A stretch of 31,822 bases of DNA from Erysipelatoclostridium sp. AM42-17 (GCF_003480255.1 NZ_QUIN01000026.1:2751-34572), one strand, 5' to 3'; numbered from the stretch's first letter, positions 14,982 to 25,983 are shown. Numbers and translations are program-made. Notes: generated by a model not told the origin, from the sequence alone.

Positions 14982-17645
14982 TTATTCATATTTTCTTTTT
15001 AATAATGTAAGTCCTAAAATAGCGCCAAATAATCCAAATACATAAGTCATCATCATTGTATCATCACCTGTTTTAACAGATTTTTTAGTAGCTTTTTTAG
15101 CTTTAGATGCTTTTTTAGTAGTTGTAGTATTTGATTGATTACTATTTGATGAACCATTATTATTTGATGTTTGTTGATTACCACTACCATTATTTGAAGA
15201 ATCAGCTTCAACAAATAATGCATAAAGTGTTACATCACCATTAACTGGTTGATTAAAATCAAAAGCATTTTGATAATTTACATCACTATACCAACCTTTA
15301 AATACGAATCCTTCTTTTGTTGGATCTGCAGGTTTAGCTAGTTTTGATCCTTCTGTAACAGTTTGTTGTTGCCTATTAATGGTTACTGTGTAGATTTTCA
15401 AAAAATGTGCATATAACTCAACATCATTTTTTACACCTTGTGTAAAATCAAATTTTTGAGTGTATTGTTCGTCAGTGTACCATCCATCAAAGATATATCC
15501 TTCTTTTGTTGGATCAGCTGGCTTATTAATTGTATTTCCTTCTACTACAGTTTGCGTTTGACCATTAATTGTTACAGTACAAACTTTTAAGAAATGAGGA
15601 TATAAATGAATATCTGATGTAATAGTTTTAGTAAAATCAAATTTATTTTTGAATTGTCCATCTGTGTACCATCCATCAAAGACATATCCTTCTTTTGTAG
15701 GATCTGTTGGTTTGCTAATTGTTGTTCCAGCTTCAACAACTTGTTCTTGTCCATCAATTATTACTGTACATAAACGTACAAAATGAGGATAAACAGTAAC
15801 TGAACTTGTTATTGGAACATCAAAATCAAATGGTATTGTATAAGATGTATCTGTATACCAACCTTTAAATACATATCCATCTTTTGTAGGATCTGTAGGT
15901 TGTACAACCTTTTGTCCATCTTCTACTTCAATAGTTTGTCCATTCATTGTTACAGTATGCACTGAAACAAAATATGGATAAATTTTTGTATCACTTGTAA
16001 TTGGTTTGCTGAAGTCAAATTCTTGAGTATGATCTTCATCAACATACCAACCTTTAAATTTAAATCCTTCTTTAAATGCATCATTTGGTTTATCAATAGT
16101 TGTTCCTTCTTCAACAATTTTTTTATCACCATTGATATCAACAGTTACTAATTTTACATATTTAGCATAAATATCAATATCATGATCAATGGATTCATTA
16201 ATATCAAATGCATCATTACCATCTTGATCTTTATACCAACCTTTAAATGTATAACCTTCTCTTTCACTAGGATCAGCTAATTGTCCTAATTTATCTCCTA
16301 GTTTGACTTTTTGAACTTGTTGACTAGCAGCATTAGGATGAACTGTAACATTAACATAGTCATCTACATATTCATCAGCAACAGTCATAATATCTGATCC
16401 ATCTATTTTTGCTACTGTATAACCAGTTGGGTTACCATTATTACGATAAATTTCTCCTAGTGTTGTTAATTTACCAAGTCTTGACTCATCAATTCCATTA
16501 GATATATCTGCTTTGTTATAGAAAAGAGCACTAGATGATCCATTAAAACTTGTACTATCAAAAGTAAACCAAGCATATCTTTCAACAAAATCTAAGTTAT
16601 TTAATTTTTTCATCAAAATAGCCATATATTCTTGAACTGCTTGATTATGTTCACTTTGCTTTCCGTCATATGGATGCCAGTTAGCATCATTGGCAGAAGC
16701 AGCATGTTCGGTAATCCAGATTGGTTTAGTATATTTTTCATATACATTAGTAAGATAAGTTACAAAACTATCCGCCGCTTTTTCTGGTGTAAATCCTGTA
16801 TTATCATTATCCAACCCAATATAGCCTGGATATGTATGAATCGTAATAAAATCATCTTTGACAGATATTGCTCCCCAATAGTTTTCAAACCAACAATTAG
16901 CATCAGTTGTACTACCCATTGTAGCCGGTGAACCAATTCTTAAACCACTATCATGGAAATCTTTGTTATATGATGCAGCTACGTCTGCTTTAATATTTGA
17001 TTCATTAACATAATCTGGTTCATTAAAACTTAAAACTGTACTATATCCTTTTGCTTTTAAATTAGCTAATGTATTTTTGATATTAGCACTATTGTTATAA
17101 ATCATTGGTACATAGTCTAAATCATGATTAGCTACATTTGTTTCATCAAATGGTTGTGTTCCCCAGTTATAATACCAAGATAATCCTAAGTTTTGTGAAT
17201 AAGACAAAGAATTACTTGCTCCATTATTTTCTGAATAGAAACCTAAACCCTTTTTTGATACAAAGAAATTTCTAATACTTGTAGATACTTTCGTATCATT
17301 GTCTAATACTGCTAAAATTTTAACTTGATGTTTTTCTACTTTTGTAGAATAAACACTACAACTTAATTGTTTTCCATTTTGTTCAATTTGAACATTTTGT
17401 AAACTACCATCTAAATAAACTTCATATTTTTTTACATCAGTATTTTCTAATGCATTCCATTTAATTTCAATTGGACCGGCAGGAACAAGTTGTCCTTTTT
17501 GTGGATAACTTACTGCTTCCGTTTTCCATGAATTATATGGATTAACATATTCTTCTGCTTTAACAGCAATACAATCAGGAGTAAAGAACAACATCGCACT
17601 TATTAGTGCGACAGCTGTTCTTTTAATAAATTTTCTTTTATTCAT
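14982..17645 (-). CDS. Surface-anchored GH128-like beta-1,3-glucanase with InlB-type repeats
   Basis: 887 residues. Signal peptide (about 1-30), a beta-sandwich region (about 45-130), then a Glyco_hydro_cc/GH128-type barrel (about 132-400). GLSWYYNWGTQPF (154-166) and YVPMIYN open it, SFNEPDY holds the likely acid/base E209, DFITIHTYPG lines the cleft and WITEH holds the likely nucleophile E313. Six repeats of about 65 residues follow (about 430-830), each with GYxFxGWYxD and a trailing YxxF, the InlB B-repeat/Flg_new pattern. A Ser/Asn-rich spacer, KKSVKTGDD, a hydrophobic segment and KRKYE form a sortase-type anchor. Known GH128 members act on beta-1,3-glucans. The start lies one base after the upstream stop codon and has only a weak ribosome site, so translation is probably coupled. 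GH128 membership is by motif. Confidence 0.85.
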   Translation of the reverse strand: MNKRKFIKRTAVALISAMLFFTPDCIAVKAEEYVNPYNSWKTEAVSYPQKGQLVPAGPIEIKWNALENTDVKKYEVYLDGSLQNVQIEQNGKQLSCSVYSTKVEKHQVKILAVLDNDTKVSTSIRNFFVSKKGLGFYSENNGASNSLSYSQNLGLSWYYNWGTQPFDETNVANHDLDYVPMIYNNSANIKNTLANLKAKGYSTVLSFNEPDYVNESNIKADVAASYNKDFHDSGLRIGSPATMGSTTDANCWFENYWGAISVKDDFITIHTYPGYIGLDNDNTGFTPEKAADSFVTYLTNVYEKYTKPIWITEHAASANDANWHPYDGKQSEHNQAVQEYMAILMKKLNNLDFVERYAWFTFDSTSFNGSSSALFYNKADISNGIDESRLGKLTTLGEIYRNNGNPTGYTVAKIDGSDIMTVADEYVDDYVNVTVHPNAASQQVQKVKLGDKLGQLADPSEREGYTFKGWYKDQDGNDAFDINESIDHDIDIYAKYVKLVTVDINGDKKIVEEGTTIDKPNDAFKEGFKFKGWYVDEDHTQEFDFSKPITSDTKIYPYFVSVHTVTMNGQTIEVEDGQKVVQPTDPTKDGYVFKGWYTDTSYTIPFDFDVPITSSVTVYPHFVRLCTVIIDGQEQVVEAGTTISKPTDPTKEGYVFDGWYTDGQFKNKFDFTKTITSDIHLYPHFLKVCTVTINGQTQTVVEGNTINKPADPTKEGYIFDGWYTDEQYTQKFDFTQGVKNDVELYAHFLKIYTVTINRQQQTVTEGSKLAKPADPTKEGFVFKGWYSDVNYQNAFDFNQPVNGDVTLYALFVEADSSNNGSGNQQTSNNNGSSNSNQSNTTTTKKASKAKKATKKSVKTGDDTMMMTYVFGLFGAILGLTLLKRKYE

Positions 17646-17646
17646 A

Positions 17647-20600
17647 TTAATGAGCTTTCTTTCTCTTTAATACGACAAATGCAACGAATGCTACACCAGC
17701 AAATAATACATATCCTAAGATTTGTTGATTATCACCAGTAAGAACTTTACTTAATGCATTTGATTTTTTAGTAGTTGTTTGTTTGTTTCCTGATTGATTA
17801 TTTTTGTTTGTATTGCTTGTATTTGTTGGTTTTGAAGGAGTAGATGGATTACTTGGATCTGATGGTTTTGATGGATCTGTTGGATCTGTTGGATCTGTAT
17901 TTCCATCATCTATTAATCTTAATTGTTTGATTGCATAATCTAATTTATCTGCTTCTTCATCAACCACTTTTTGATCTGGAATCATATAATCATTGCTGAA
18001 TAATTTAGCAACTTGATGTTCATCATTAAAGAATGTAACTGTCTTTAATGTATAACGATCATTTTTGTAGTTATCGCTTGCTACGATATCTAACGCTTCT
18101 TGTCTTAATTGATTTAATCTTTCATAATCAGCTGGTTTTAATTTTAAACTAATAATAGCGTCATATAAATCTTGATATGTTTCATCAATAGTAGCTTGAT
18201 CATTAATGTTAGCATCTTTGATAACCATTCTTGCTTTATTTAAGTAATCTAAGAATTTAGCTACATTAATATAATATTCATTTTGGAAATATTCACCATC
18301 ACGAATATTTTCTTCTGCATATTTAATTAGTTTTTCTAAGTCCCCAGTATTAGCAGGCAATAATAATAATTGATCAATACCAGCATTAACGTTAGCAGCT
18401 CTTGCTTCAATTAATGCTTGACTACGTTTATCTAAATCAGCTCTTTGATCATATAAATCTTTACCTAATCCATAATAGTAATCAAAGAATTCTTTAGTAG
18501 CTGGAACATATTTATTATTTTTATAATTATTTCCAGCAATAATCTTATCAGCACGATCTAATGCTTTCTTTAATGGAGTTAAATCAGCATCATCAATGAC
18601 TAATTCATCCATTGCATTAACTAAATCTTTAGTTGCTTTAGTTAATTTATCTTGGTCTGGAGCTGTTAAGATATCTCCATCATCACGAGCATCAGCTAAA
18701 GCTTTTGCAACTTTGTAAGCTTCATCAAATGCTTTTTTACTATCTTTTGTATAATATTGACCTTTATAGTCAGTGGATTTTCTAATGATTTTAGCTTCAG
18801 CTAAAGCTTTATCTAAATCAGTATAATCTGCATCAGCAATAGCTAACGCTGCATAAGTATCTCTGATTTCATTAGCTTTTTCACTTACTTCTTTTTGAGT
18901 TAAACGATGTGGGATATATTTTCCACCTTCTTGTTCTTGTTTGAAGTTTTTATAGATTGGTTGAATTTCATCCATGATTTTTTCATATGGATCAAATGTT
19001 TCTTTAGTATAAATTTTACCTAAATCTAACTTATCATCACAATCTTCATATGCTCCAACTAATTCAGTGATATCTACATCACCTTTTTCATTATAAGGAT
19101 TTAATCCTGTTTCTTGAATCTTGTTATAGTTTGTACCACGATTACAAATACCATTTCTATAATTTAAGATATGTTTACGTGCCCAACCTTCACCTTTTGT
19201 ACCAGTAGCTTTATCAATACCACTACTTACACTTTCACCAACATCATTGATGATATGGTTGAATTTTTGTAATACACCATCATCTTTAGCGAATGTTTGT
19301 GTACATGCGTTTTCAATTAATACATCTTCAGTATTTGGTACTTCAATAGGGTTATCTAATTGAATTTGTACTTCAGATGAATCATAAGTAGGACCAGTAT
19401 AAATAAATACGTTATAAATACCCATACCTACAGCATAGTGATGTTTAACTTTATTTGAAACTTTATATGCTGAATATCCATTGACTAAACCTTCATGTGA
19501 CATCCAAGCTTCTTGTGAAATTGGGTCATAACATTTTTCGTTTTGTAAGAAATATGTTGCTCCATATTCACCATTCCATAATACGTCATTTTTGTTAAAG
19601 TGTTCATCGAATAAACCATACATATGAACATGATCACCATTAACGATCATACCATAATCTGAACGAGTGTTTTCCCATGCTACCCCAGCACCATGGTCAG
19701 CACGCCAAATCCAGAAGTGATCATTGATTACATCGTTACTATTAATAACTAATGCGTTTTCAGCTGTTGTTGCTTGGTTTGTTGTACCACCAACACGGAA
19801 GAATAAATCTTGTAATAACATTGGATTGTCATTATGTCTTTTATCTGTTTTTTCTTCCCCAACTTTTAATAAATATTTAGATTTTGCTTTAGTTCCAGCA
19901 TCAAATACTAATCCTGAAACTGTAATACCATCAACGTCTGCAACTTCGATAGCTGCATCTTTGTTGTCAGCAACGATTGTTGCCATACCTGTACCTAATA
20001 CGATTGTATCAGGATTATTAATTTTAATGACTTCATCAGCATCATATTGACCTGGTGTAAAGAAAATATTTTTACCTGCGTCTAATTCTTCATTGATTTT
20101 AGCTGCTGTATCTCCTTCTTTAGCGATATAGAATTTGTCTAATGACATAACTTGACCTTCACCCATATCAGTTTCAGACCAGCTAATACCTTTTGTATCC
20201 TTTCTTAAACTTGGAACGAATACTTTATATTCTCCATCATCATCTAAGAATAAGAATGGTTTTTCTTTAGATTCAGGAGTTTTTGTAATACTTGTTGTTA
20301 CACCAGCTGTACCATCTGTTGCGATGTTCCAATCAGTATAACCATTTCCGTTTAATAAAGCTGTACCAGTTTTATCATTTGGTAAACTTGCTGAATCAAC
20401 CCCAATGTTGAAGTTGTTTAATGAAGTACCAGCAGCACTTCCTTTAATAACACTATTTCTTGTGAACCATTGTTGTTGAGATGGTGAGCATGCATCTGAT
20501 GCGAAATAACAATCAGCAGCATATCCGCCTGAGTTCCATCCATATGACCAGTCATAACTTGTTTTACGAGTTGAATAAACACGTCTAAGTGGAGCAGCTT

Positions 20601-22614
20601 GAGCTACTGACCAGTTAAAGTAATCTTTTTTATTGTTTAATGATCTACCATCAGTAACTTCTTCAGCAACTGATGCTTCTCCAGTTCCTACAACTGAAAT
20701 ATTTTCTGCTGAACGCCAGAAGTTACATGTTGCATTACGCCAGTTACCACCTTCGTCACCCCAGTAATTTCTTCCATCGTAACTACTACTATCTCTTACA
20801 TAGTCTAAGTATGCAGGAACTTCGATATTGTTTAATTTAACTTCATAAGGTGTTTTACCTAAACCACCGATGTGTGTGTAGAAACCTACAGGAATACATG
20901 CTGTTGCTACATAATTACCTGGTTTATAGTAAATTGCATAATGTCCACTATTAAATTGAGCGGCTTCTGAGTTATTTTGTTTTTTGAAAATTTCTTGAAC
21001 AACTTTATTGATTGTATCAATATTGTCTGTTGGAGCAATAAAGATCATGTTTTTACCGAATTTAGTTGTTTCAAGTGAAGTATATTCTTCAGATAATGAT
21101 GAATCACCATTTTTATTTCTAGCAACTAGTTTATAGTAATTTTTATATTTATCTGAATTAATATTTTTATCTACATATTCTGTTGAAGATGTAGTTCCAA
21201 TTTTTTCATAATTTGAAGCAAATGCACTTTGAGCACGATATACATCGTATTCAGTTACATCTTTAATAGCATTCCAAGATACTTTAATGTTTTTACCATC
21301 TTGAACTGCTTTCATATCTGCGTTTGCAACAACTGGACGAGGTCCATCTTTTGTATGCATTTCTACTTCTTCGCTTGAAGTTTGAGGTGCATCACCTTTT
21401 ACTGTATAAACTTGAACAGTATATTCTGTTCCTTTTTCTAATTCTGTTAAATCAACTTTATTGTCTGTTGTTTTAACTTCTTTTGCTGCTTTACCAGTTC
21501 CGTTATTTTTTGGAGTTACAACAACTTTATATCCTGAATAAATTGCACCTTTTAAAGCATCCCAAGATACTGTAGCAGTTGTATCTTCAACTTTACTTAC
21601 TTTTACACCAGTAACAGCTTCAGTAGGCATTGCAGTATGAATAATGAATTTTTCATTATCAGTTGGTTCTGCTAATTCACTACTTACCATTTCACCATTA
21701 GCTACAGTGATTAATTTATTTGTTCCAGAAGTTTCTCTAAAAGAAATTGTTCCATCACCATTTGGTTGGTATTTGATTGATTCCCAACCAGCTTTCATAT
21801 CTCCATCTTGTTCAGTGACTTTTTTACCACCGTCTTTACCAGAGTTAAAGCATAAATTATATTTTTTAGATTTGAAATTGATAATTGAATTATCATCAGC
21901 ATTGATTCTTTCTTCAAATCTCATATCATCTGAGATATTACCATTTTCGTCAGCTTCCCCATTAACTAATACTGGGTTATTTACAGTACCATCAAATTTA
22001 ATATATTTTCCAGTAGCCTTATGTTCGATATAAACTGTAAAATCTGTCACTGCTGCATCTTTAACTAATTTGAATATAGCTGCTTGACCTGCAGTTTTTA
22101 CACGTTCAATTTCTCCAGTATTTGTTAAACCTAAATACCAATTTTTAGCAGTATCACGAATTTTTACTTCATTATCTGCAACTGGTTCTAAAATATATTC
22201 ATGTTGATCAGTTCTTTTATCACCATCAGCAAAAATATAATTATTTTCACCTTCTGCACGAATAGGATAATTATCTCCTAATCCTGTACTATACATATCA
22301 ACTCTAACTTCACCACCTTGTAAATTTCCTTGGTTTGTTGATTTGATAATGCCTAATGCAGATGTATTACCGATTTTGTCTCCATCTTCGATGTAAACAC
22401 CATCAGCACTACCGTGTACACTATAAACACTTTGTTTAAATGTAACAGCTTTTTTGCTATCACTTGCTACAAGTGCATATGTTGCTGTATCATCTAAATC
22501 TAATGTAAATGATGCTGCACCAACTGATAGTGGGTTAAGTGCCCCAACAACCATCGCTAGTACTAATACAAATGCACATACTTTTTTATTAAGTTTACTA
22601 AGCTTTGTAATCAT
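17647..22614 (-). CDS. Surface-anchored GH55-like beta-helix glucanase, multidomain
   Basis: 1655 residues. Signal peptide (about 1-34), two beta-trefoil-like segments (about 40-190 and 192-327), two fibronectin type III domains (about 330-423 and 427-512). The central module (about 518-1165) resembles the right-handed beta-helix proteins of actinobacteria, some mislabelled 'adenylyl cyclase' or grouped with GH55. Landmarks are PVGFYTHIGGLG (575-586), NATCNFWRSAENISVVG (627-643), SQQQWFTRNS, TIVLGTGMATI, FWIWRADHGAGVAWEN (967-982), VNGDHVHMYGLFDEH and ATYFLQNE. Four FIVAR-like helical repeats (about 1235-1570), a Pro/Ser/Thr/Asn-rich linker, KVLTGDN and a membrane segment with KRKKAH complete it. 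GH55 enzymes are exo-beta-1,3-glucanases. Pairing with the adjacent GH128-like enzyme supports that substrate. Family membership is from memory of motifs and needs a profile search. First gene of its operon, preceded by GGAAGGG. Confidence 0.8.
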   Translation of the reverse strand: MITKLSKLNKKVCAFVLVLAMVVGALNPLSVGAASFTLDLDDTATYALVASDSKKAVTFKQSVYSVHGSADGVYIEDGDKIGNTSALGIIKSTNQGNLQGGEVRVDMYSTGLGDNYPIRAEGENNYIFADGDKRTDQHEYILEPVADNEVKIRDTAKNWYLGLTNTGEIERVKTAGQAAIFKLVKDAAVTDFTVYIEHKATGKYIKFDGTVNNPVLVNGEADENGNISDDMRFEERINADDNSIINFKSKKYNLCFNSGKDGGKKVTEQDGDMKAGWESIKYQPNGDGTISFRETSGTNKLITVANGEMVSSELAEPTDNEKFIIHTAMPTEAVTGVKVSKVEDTTATVSWDALKGAIYSGYKVVVTPKNNGTGKAAKEVKTTDNKVDLTELEKGTEYTVQVYTVKGDAPQTSSEEVEMHTKDGPRPVVANADMKAVQDGKNIKVSWNAIKDVTEYDVYRAQSAFASNYEKIGTTSSTEYVDKNINSDKYKNYYKLVARNKNGDSSLSEEYTSLETTKFGKNMIFIAPTDNIDTINKVVQEIFKKQNNSEAAQFNSGHYAIYYKPGNYVATACIPVGFYTHIGGLGKTPYEVKLNNIEVPAYLDYVRDSSSYDGRNYWGDEGGNWRNATCNFWRSAENISVVGTGEASVAEEVTDGRSLNNKKDYFNWSVAQAAPLRRVYSTRKTSYDWSYGWNSGGYAADCYFASDACSPSQQQWFTRNSVIKGSAAGTSLNNFNIGVDSASLPNDKTGTALLNGNGYTDWNIATDGTAGVTTSITKTPESKEKPFLFLDDDGEYKVFVPSLRKDTKGISWSETDMGEGQVMSLDKFYIAKEGDTAAKINEELDAGKNIFFTPGQYDADEVIKINNPDTIVLGTGMATIVADNKDAAIEVADVDGITVSGLVFDAGTKAKSKYLLKVGEEKTDKRHNDNPMLLQDLFFRVGGTTNQATTAENALVINSNDVINDHFWIWRADHGAGVAWENTRSDYGMIVNGDHVHMYGLFDEHFNKNDVLWNGEYGATYFLQNEKCYDPISQEAWMSHEGLVNGYSAYKVSNKVKHHYAVGMGIYNVFIYTGPTYDSSEVQIQLDNPIEVPNTEDVLIENACTQTFAKDDGVLQKFNHIINDVGESVSSGIDKATGTKGEGWARKHILNYRNGICNRGTNYNKIQETGLNPYNEKGDVDITELVGAYEDCDDKLDLGKIYTKETFDPYEKIMDEIQPIYKNFKQEQEGGKYIPHRLTQKEVSEKANEIRDTYAALAIADADYTDLDKALAEAKIIRKSTDYKGQYYTKDSKKAFDEAYKVAKALADARDDGDILTAPDQDKLTKATKDLVNAMDELVIDDADLTPLKKALDRADKIIAGNNYKNNKYVPATKEFFDYYYGLGKDLYDQRADLDKRSQALIEARAANVNAGIDQLLLLPANTGDLEKLIKYAEENIRDGEYFQNEYYINVAKFLDYLNKARMVIKDANINDQATIDETYQDLYDAIISLKLKPADYERLNQLRQEALDIVASDNYKNDRYTLKTVTFFNDEHQVAKLFSNDYMIPDQKVVDEEADKLDYAIKQLRLIDDGNTDPTDPTDPSKPSDPSNPSTPSKPTNTSNTNKNNQSGNKQTTTKKSNALSKVLTGDNQQILGYVLFAGVAFVAFVVLKRKKAH

Positions 22615-22642
22615 TTCTTTTCCCTTCCTTATTATTTTTTAT

Positions 22643-22674
22643 GATTGCATTGAAGTGGCCGGCTTCATGCAATC
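22643..22674 (-). promoter_or_regulatory. Strong stem-loop in the 5' leader of the glucanase operon
   Basis: On the minus strand GATTGCATGAAG pairs with CTTC-A-ATGCAATC (12 bp, one bulged A) around a seven-base loop. It lies 28-60 bases before the GH55-like start codon, upstream of the ribosome site. No U-run follows, so it is not a terminator. It could stabilise the mRNA or bind a protein. Confidence 0.55.
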
Positions 22675-22757
22675 CCTTACAAATAGAATGTTTTGACACA
22701 TTCACCGTAATGTGCTTTTACATCACATGTACAAATTATCACATTTTCTTTATTTTG

Positions 22758-22786
22758 AGTATAATTTGGGGGCTTCTTGTAACCTG
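22758..22786 (-). promoter_or_regulatory. Promoter of the GH55-GH128 operon
   Basis: A TATACT -10 box on the minus strand (22758-22763). The -35 position (about 22781-22786) is a poor match (CAGGTT) and is covered by the 29-bp element. Weak -35 with an overlapping site suggests regulated, perhaps activated, transcription. The predicted leader is about 137 bases. Confidence 0.5.
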
Positions 22787-22806
22787 TTACAGGTTTTGTA
22801 ACAAAA
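22778..22806. promoter_or_regulatory. 29-bp three-half-site element, copy C
   Basis: The best copy: TGTAAC (22778-22783), GTTACA (22786-22791) and TGTAAC (22797-22802) then AAAA. The first two half-sites form an inverted repeat with two spacer bases. It overlaps the -35 region of the glucanase operon and lies 73 bases from the end of the rpiR-family gene. Confidence 0.65.
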
Positions 22807-22827
22807 CTGTCATATTTGCCGAAAATA

Positions 22828-22858
22828 AAAAAAGAACTCCAAATTTTGGAATTCTTTT
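22828..22858 (-). terminator. Terminator of the RpiR-family gene
   Basis: AAAGAACTCCAAA and TTTGGAATTCTTT pair with a single mismatch. On the minus strand a run of eight U follows. It starts 20 bases after the rpiR-family stop, separating it from the glucanase operon. Confidence 0.8.
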
Positions 22859-22878
22859 GCACATTTACCTTTTCTCTT

Positions 22879-23619
22879 TTAAATTTCTTGATTCTTAATT
22901 GTTTGTAATTTTCTAGCCATTCTTTCAATGATATACACAACAGGAACTTGAGATGAAATGTTCTTTGTTGATGGTAAGATTACCTTTTTAATAAAGTATG
23001 GTATGGTAATATCTGCCATTCTTGAAATTGTACTATCAGTTTCGTTTGTTATTGCGATAACTTTAGATCGTACCCCTTGATATAATCTAATTTGTTCAAT
23101 AACTTCTTTTGTTTCACCACTATTAGAAACAGCAATCAATAAACAGTTATCGAAACGCTGTGATGGTGTTGGATAGAATGGATCATCAATATATTGGCTA
23201 TAGTAACCAATATTAGAAAAGAATCTAGCACCATAATGAGCCATTGACCCACTTTGTCCAATTCCTAAAAAGACAATAAAATCACTATCTTGTATATATT
23301 GTATAGCTTTGTCTATCTTATCTTCAAATTCCTTTCCTTTAGAAAATTCAAAGAATTGATTGAGCATCGTAATTTCATCATCAATTTCTGGCATTTTGTT
23401 GACTTCAATAAATTGTTTAAGTTGCACTTTAAATTCAGCATAACCATCACAATCAAGTTTATGACAAAAACGATTGATTGTTGCTGTTGATACATGACTT
23501 TCTTTGGCTAGATCACGAATGTTCATGCGAACTACTTTTTTGGTATTTTTTATGATGTAATTATAAACAATAAGTTCTGTGTCATTTAAACGAGAAATTT
23601 GTTCATATGTAAATATCAT
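22879..23619 (-). CDS. RpiR/MurR-family transcriptional regulator (HTH-SIS)
   Basis: 246 residues, the usual length. The N-terminal helix-turn-helix is clear (MNIRDLAKESHVSTATINRFC, about 32-52, followed by GYAEFKVQL). The C-terminal SIS phosphosugar-binding domain carries FLGIGQSGSMAHYGARFF and LLIAVSNSGETKEVIEQIR. Family members sense phosphorylated sugars or amino sugars. The start at 23619 has GGAGGG upstream. It is monocistronic, with its own terminator, and is divergent from tgt. It sits directly upstream of the glucanase operon, so that operon or its 29-bp element is a plausible target. This is inference from position only. Its own promoter could not be assigned with confidence. Confidence 0.92.
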   Translation of the reverse strand: MIFTYEQISRLNDTELIVYNYIIKNTKKVVRMNIRDLAKESHVSTATINRFCHKLDCDGYAEFKVQLKQFIEVNKMPEIDDEITMLNQFFEFSKGKEFEDKIDKAIQYIQDSDFIVFLGIGQSGSMAHYGARFFSNIGYYSQYIDDPFYPTPSQRFDNCLLIAVSNSGETKEVIEQIRLYQGVRSKVIAITNETDSTISRMADITIPYFIKKVILPSTKNISSQVPVVYIIERMARKLQTIKNQEI

Positions 23620-23765
23620 ATTTACCCTCCACTCTTTTATAATTTAACCAAATATGACAATAACCTTACCTTATATTAATAATACATTTTTCCAAAAAAA
23701 TCAATATCTTTACACAAATAGAAAATTATCATCACAAAATGCATTTTTTATTAAAAAAGTATAAA

Positions 23766-24957
<1,192 letters not shown>

Positions 24958-24958
<1 letters not shown>

Positions 24959-25983
24959 TGAAACTAAGTGAATTTGATTTTGATTTACCAGAAGAATTGA
25001 TTGCTCAACATCCTGTTAAAAAAAGAGATACTTCTCGTTTAATGGTTGTAGATCGTGAAACAGGCTCTATTGAACATAAACATTTTTATGACATTGTTGA
25101 TTATTTAAAACCTGGTGATGTTTTAGTAAGAAATAATACTAAGGTTATTCCTGCACGTTTATTTGGTATTAAAGAAGAAACAAATGGTCATGTAGAAGTT
25201 TTATTATTAAAAGAGTTAAAGAAAGATACTTGGGAGTGTCTATGCGGAAATGCACGTATTGTTAAAATGAATACGGTGATTAGTTTTGGTGAAGGTTTAC
25301 TTAAAGCTAAGTGTATTGAAATTAAAGATGAAGGTATTCGTGTTTTTGAAATGATTTATGATGGTATTTTCTATGAAATACTTGATCAATTAGGAACCAT
25401 GCCTTTACCACCTTATATTAAGGAAAAACTGGCTGATAAAGATCGTTATCAAACTGTATATGCTAAAATTGAAGGAAGTGCGGCAGCACCTACTGCTGGT
25501 TTACATTTTACTGATGAAATAAATCAAAAGATTATTGATAAAGGTGTTACTATTTTAGAAGTAACCCTCCACGTAGGTCTTGGAACATTTAGACCAGTTA
25601 AAGTAGATAATGTTTTAGAACATCATATGCATAGTGAATATTATATGATTGAACCTGATGTAGCAGATGCCTTAAATAAAGCAAAAGCCGAAGGTAGAAG
25701 AATTATTGCTGTAGGAACAACATCTACACGTACTTTAGAAGCAAATATGCAAAAATACGGTAAATTTACAGCAACTCATGAAAATACTGATATCTTTATT
25801 TATCCTGGATATCAATATAAAGCCATAGATTGTTTAATTACTAATTTTCATTTACCTAAGTCAACACTACTCATGTTAATTAGTGCTTTTGCTTCAAAAG
25901 AACTTATATTTAAAGCATATCATGAGGCTATTCAAGAAAAGTATCGTTTCTTTAGTTTTGGTGATAGTATGTTTATTAAATAA
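24958..25983 (+). CDS. queA: S-adenosylmethionine:tRNA ribosyltransferase-isomerase
   Basis: 341 residues, the normal length. It transfers and isomerises the ribose of SAM onto preQ1-tRNA, giving epoxyqueuosine. Signature stretches are [14 protein letters not shown] and RDTSRLMV at the N-terminus, [12 protein letters not shown] near 60, [13 protein letters not shown] near 176, [11 protein letters not shown] near 205 and GTTSTRTLE near 253. It overlaps tgt and queH by one base at each end through TAATG junctions, so the three proteins are made from one mRNA in coupled fashion. Confidence 0.98.

Noticed and set aside
22677..22940. An 87-codon minus-strand frame across the end of the rpiR-family gene and its terminator
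   Set aside because: It reads through a strong terminator and the promoter of the glucanase operon and overlaps a clear gene in another frame.
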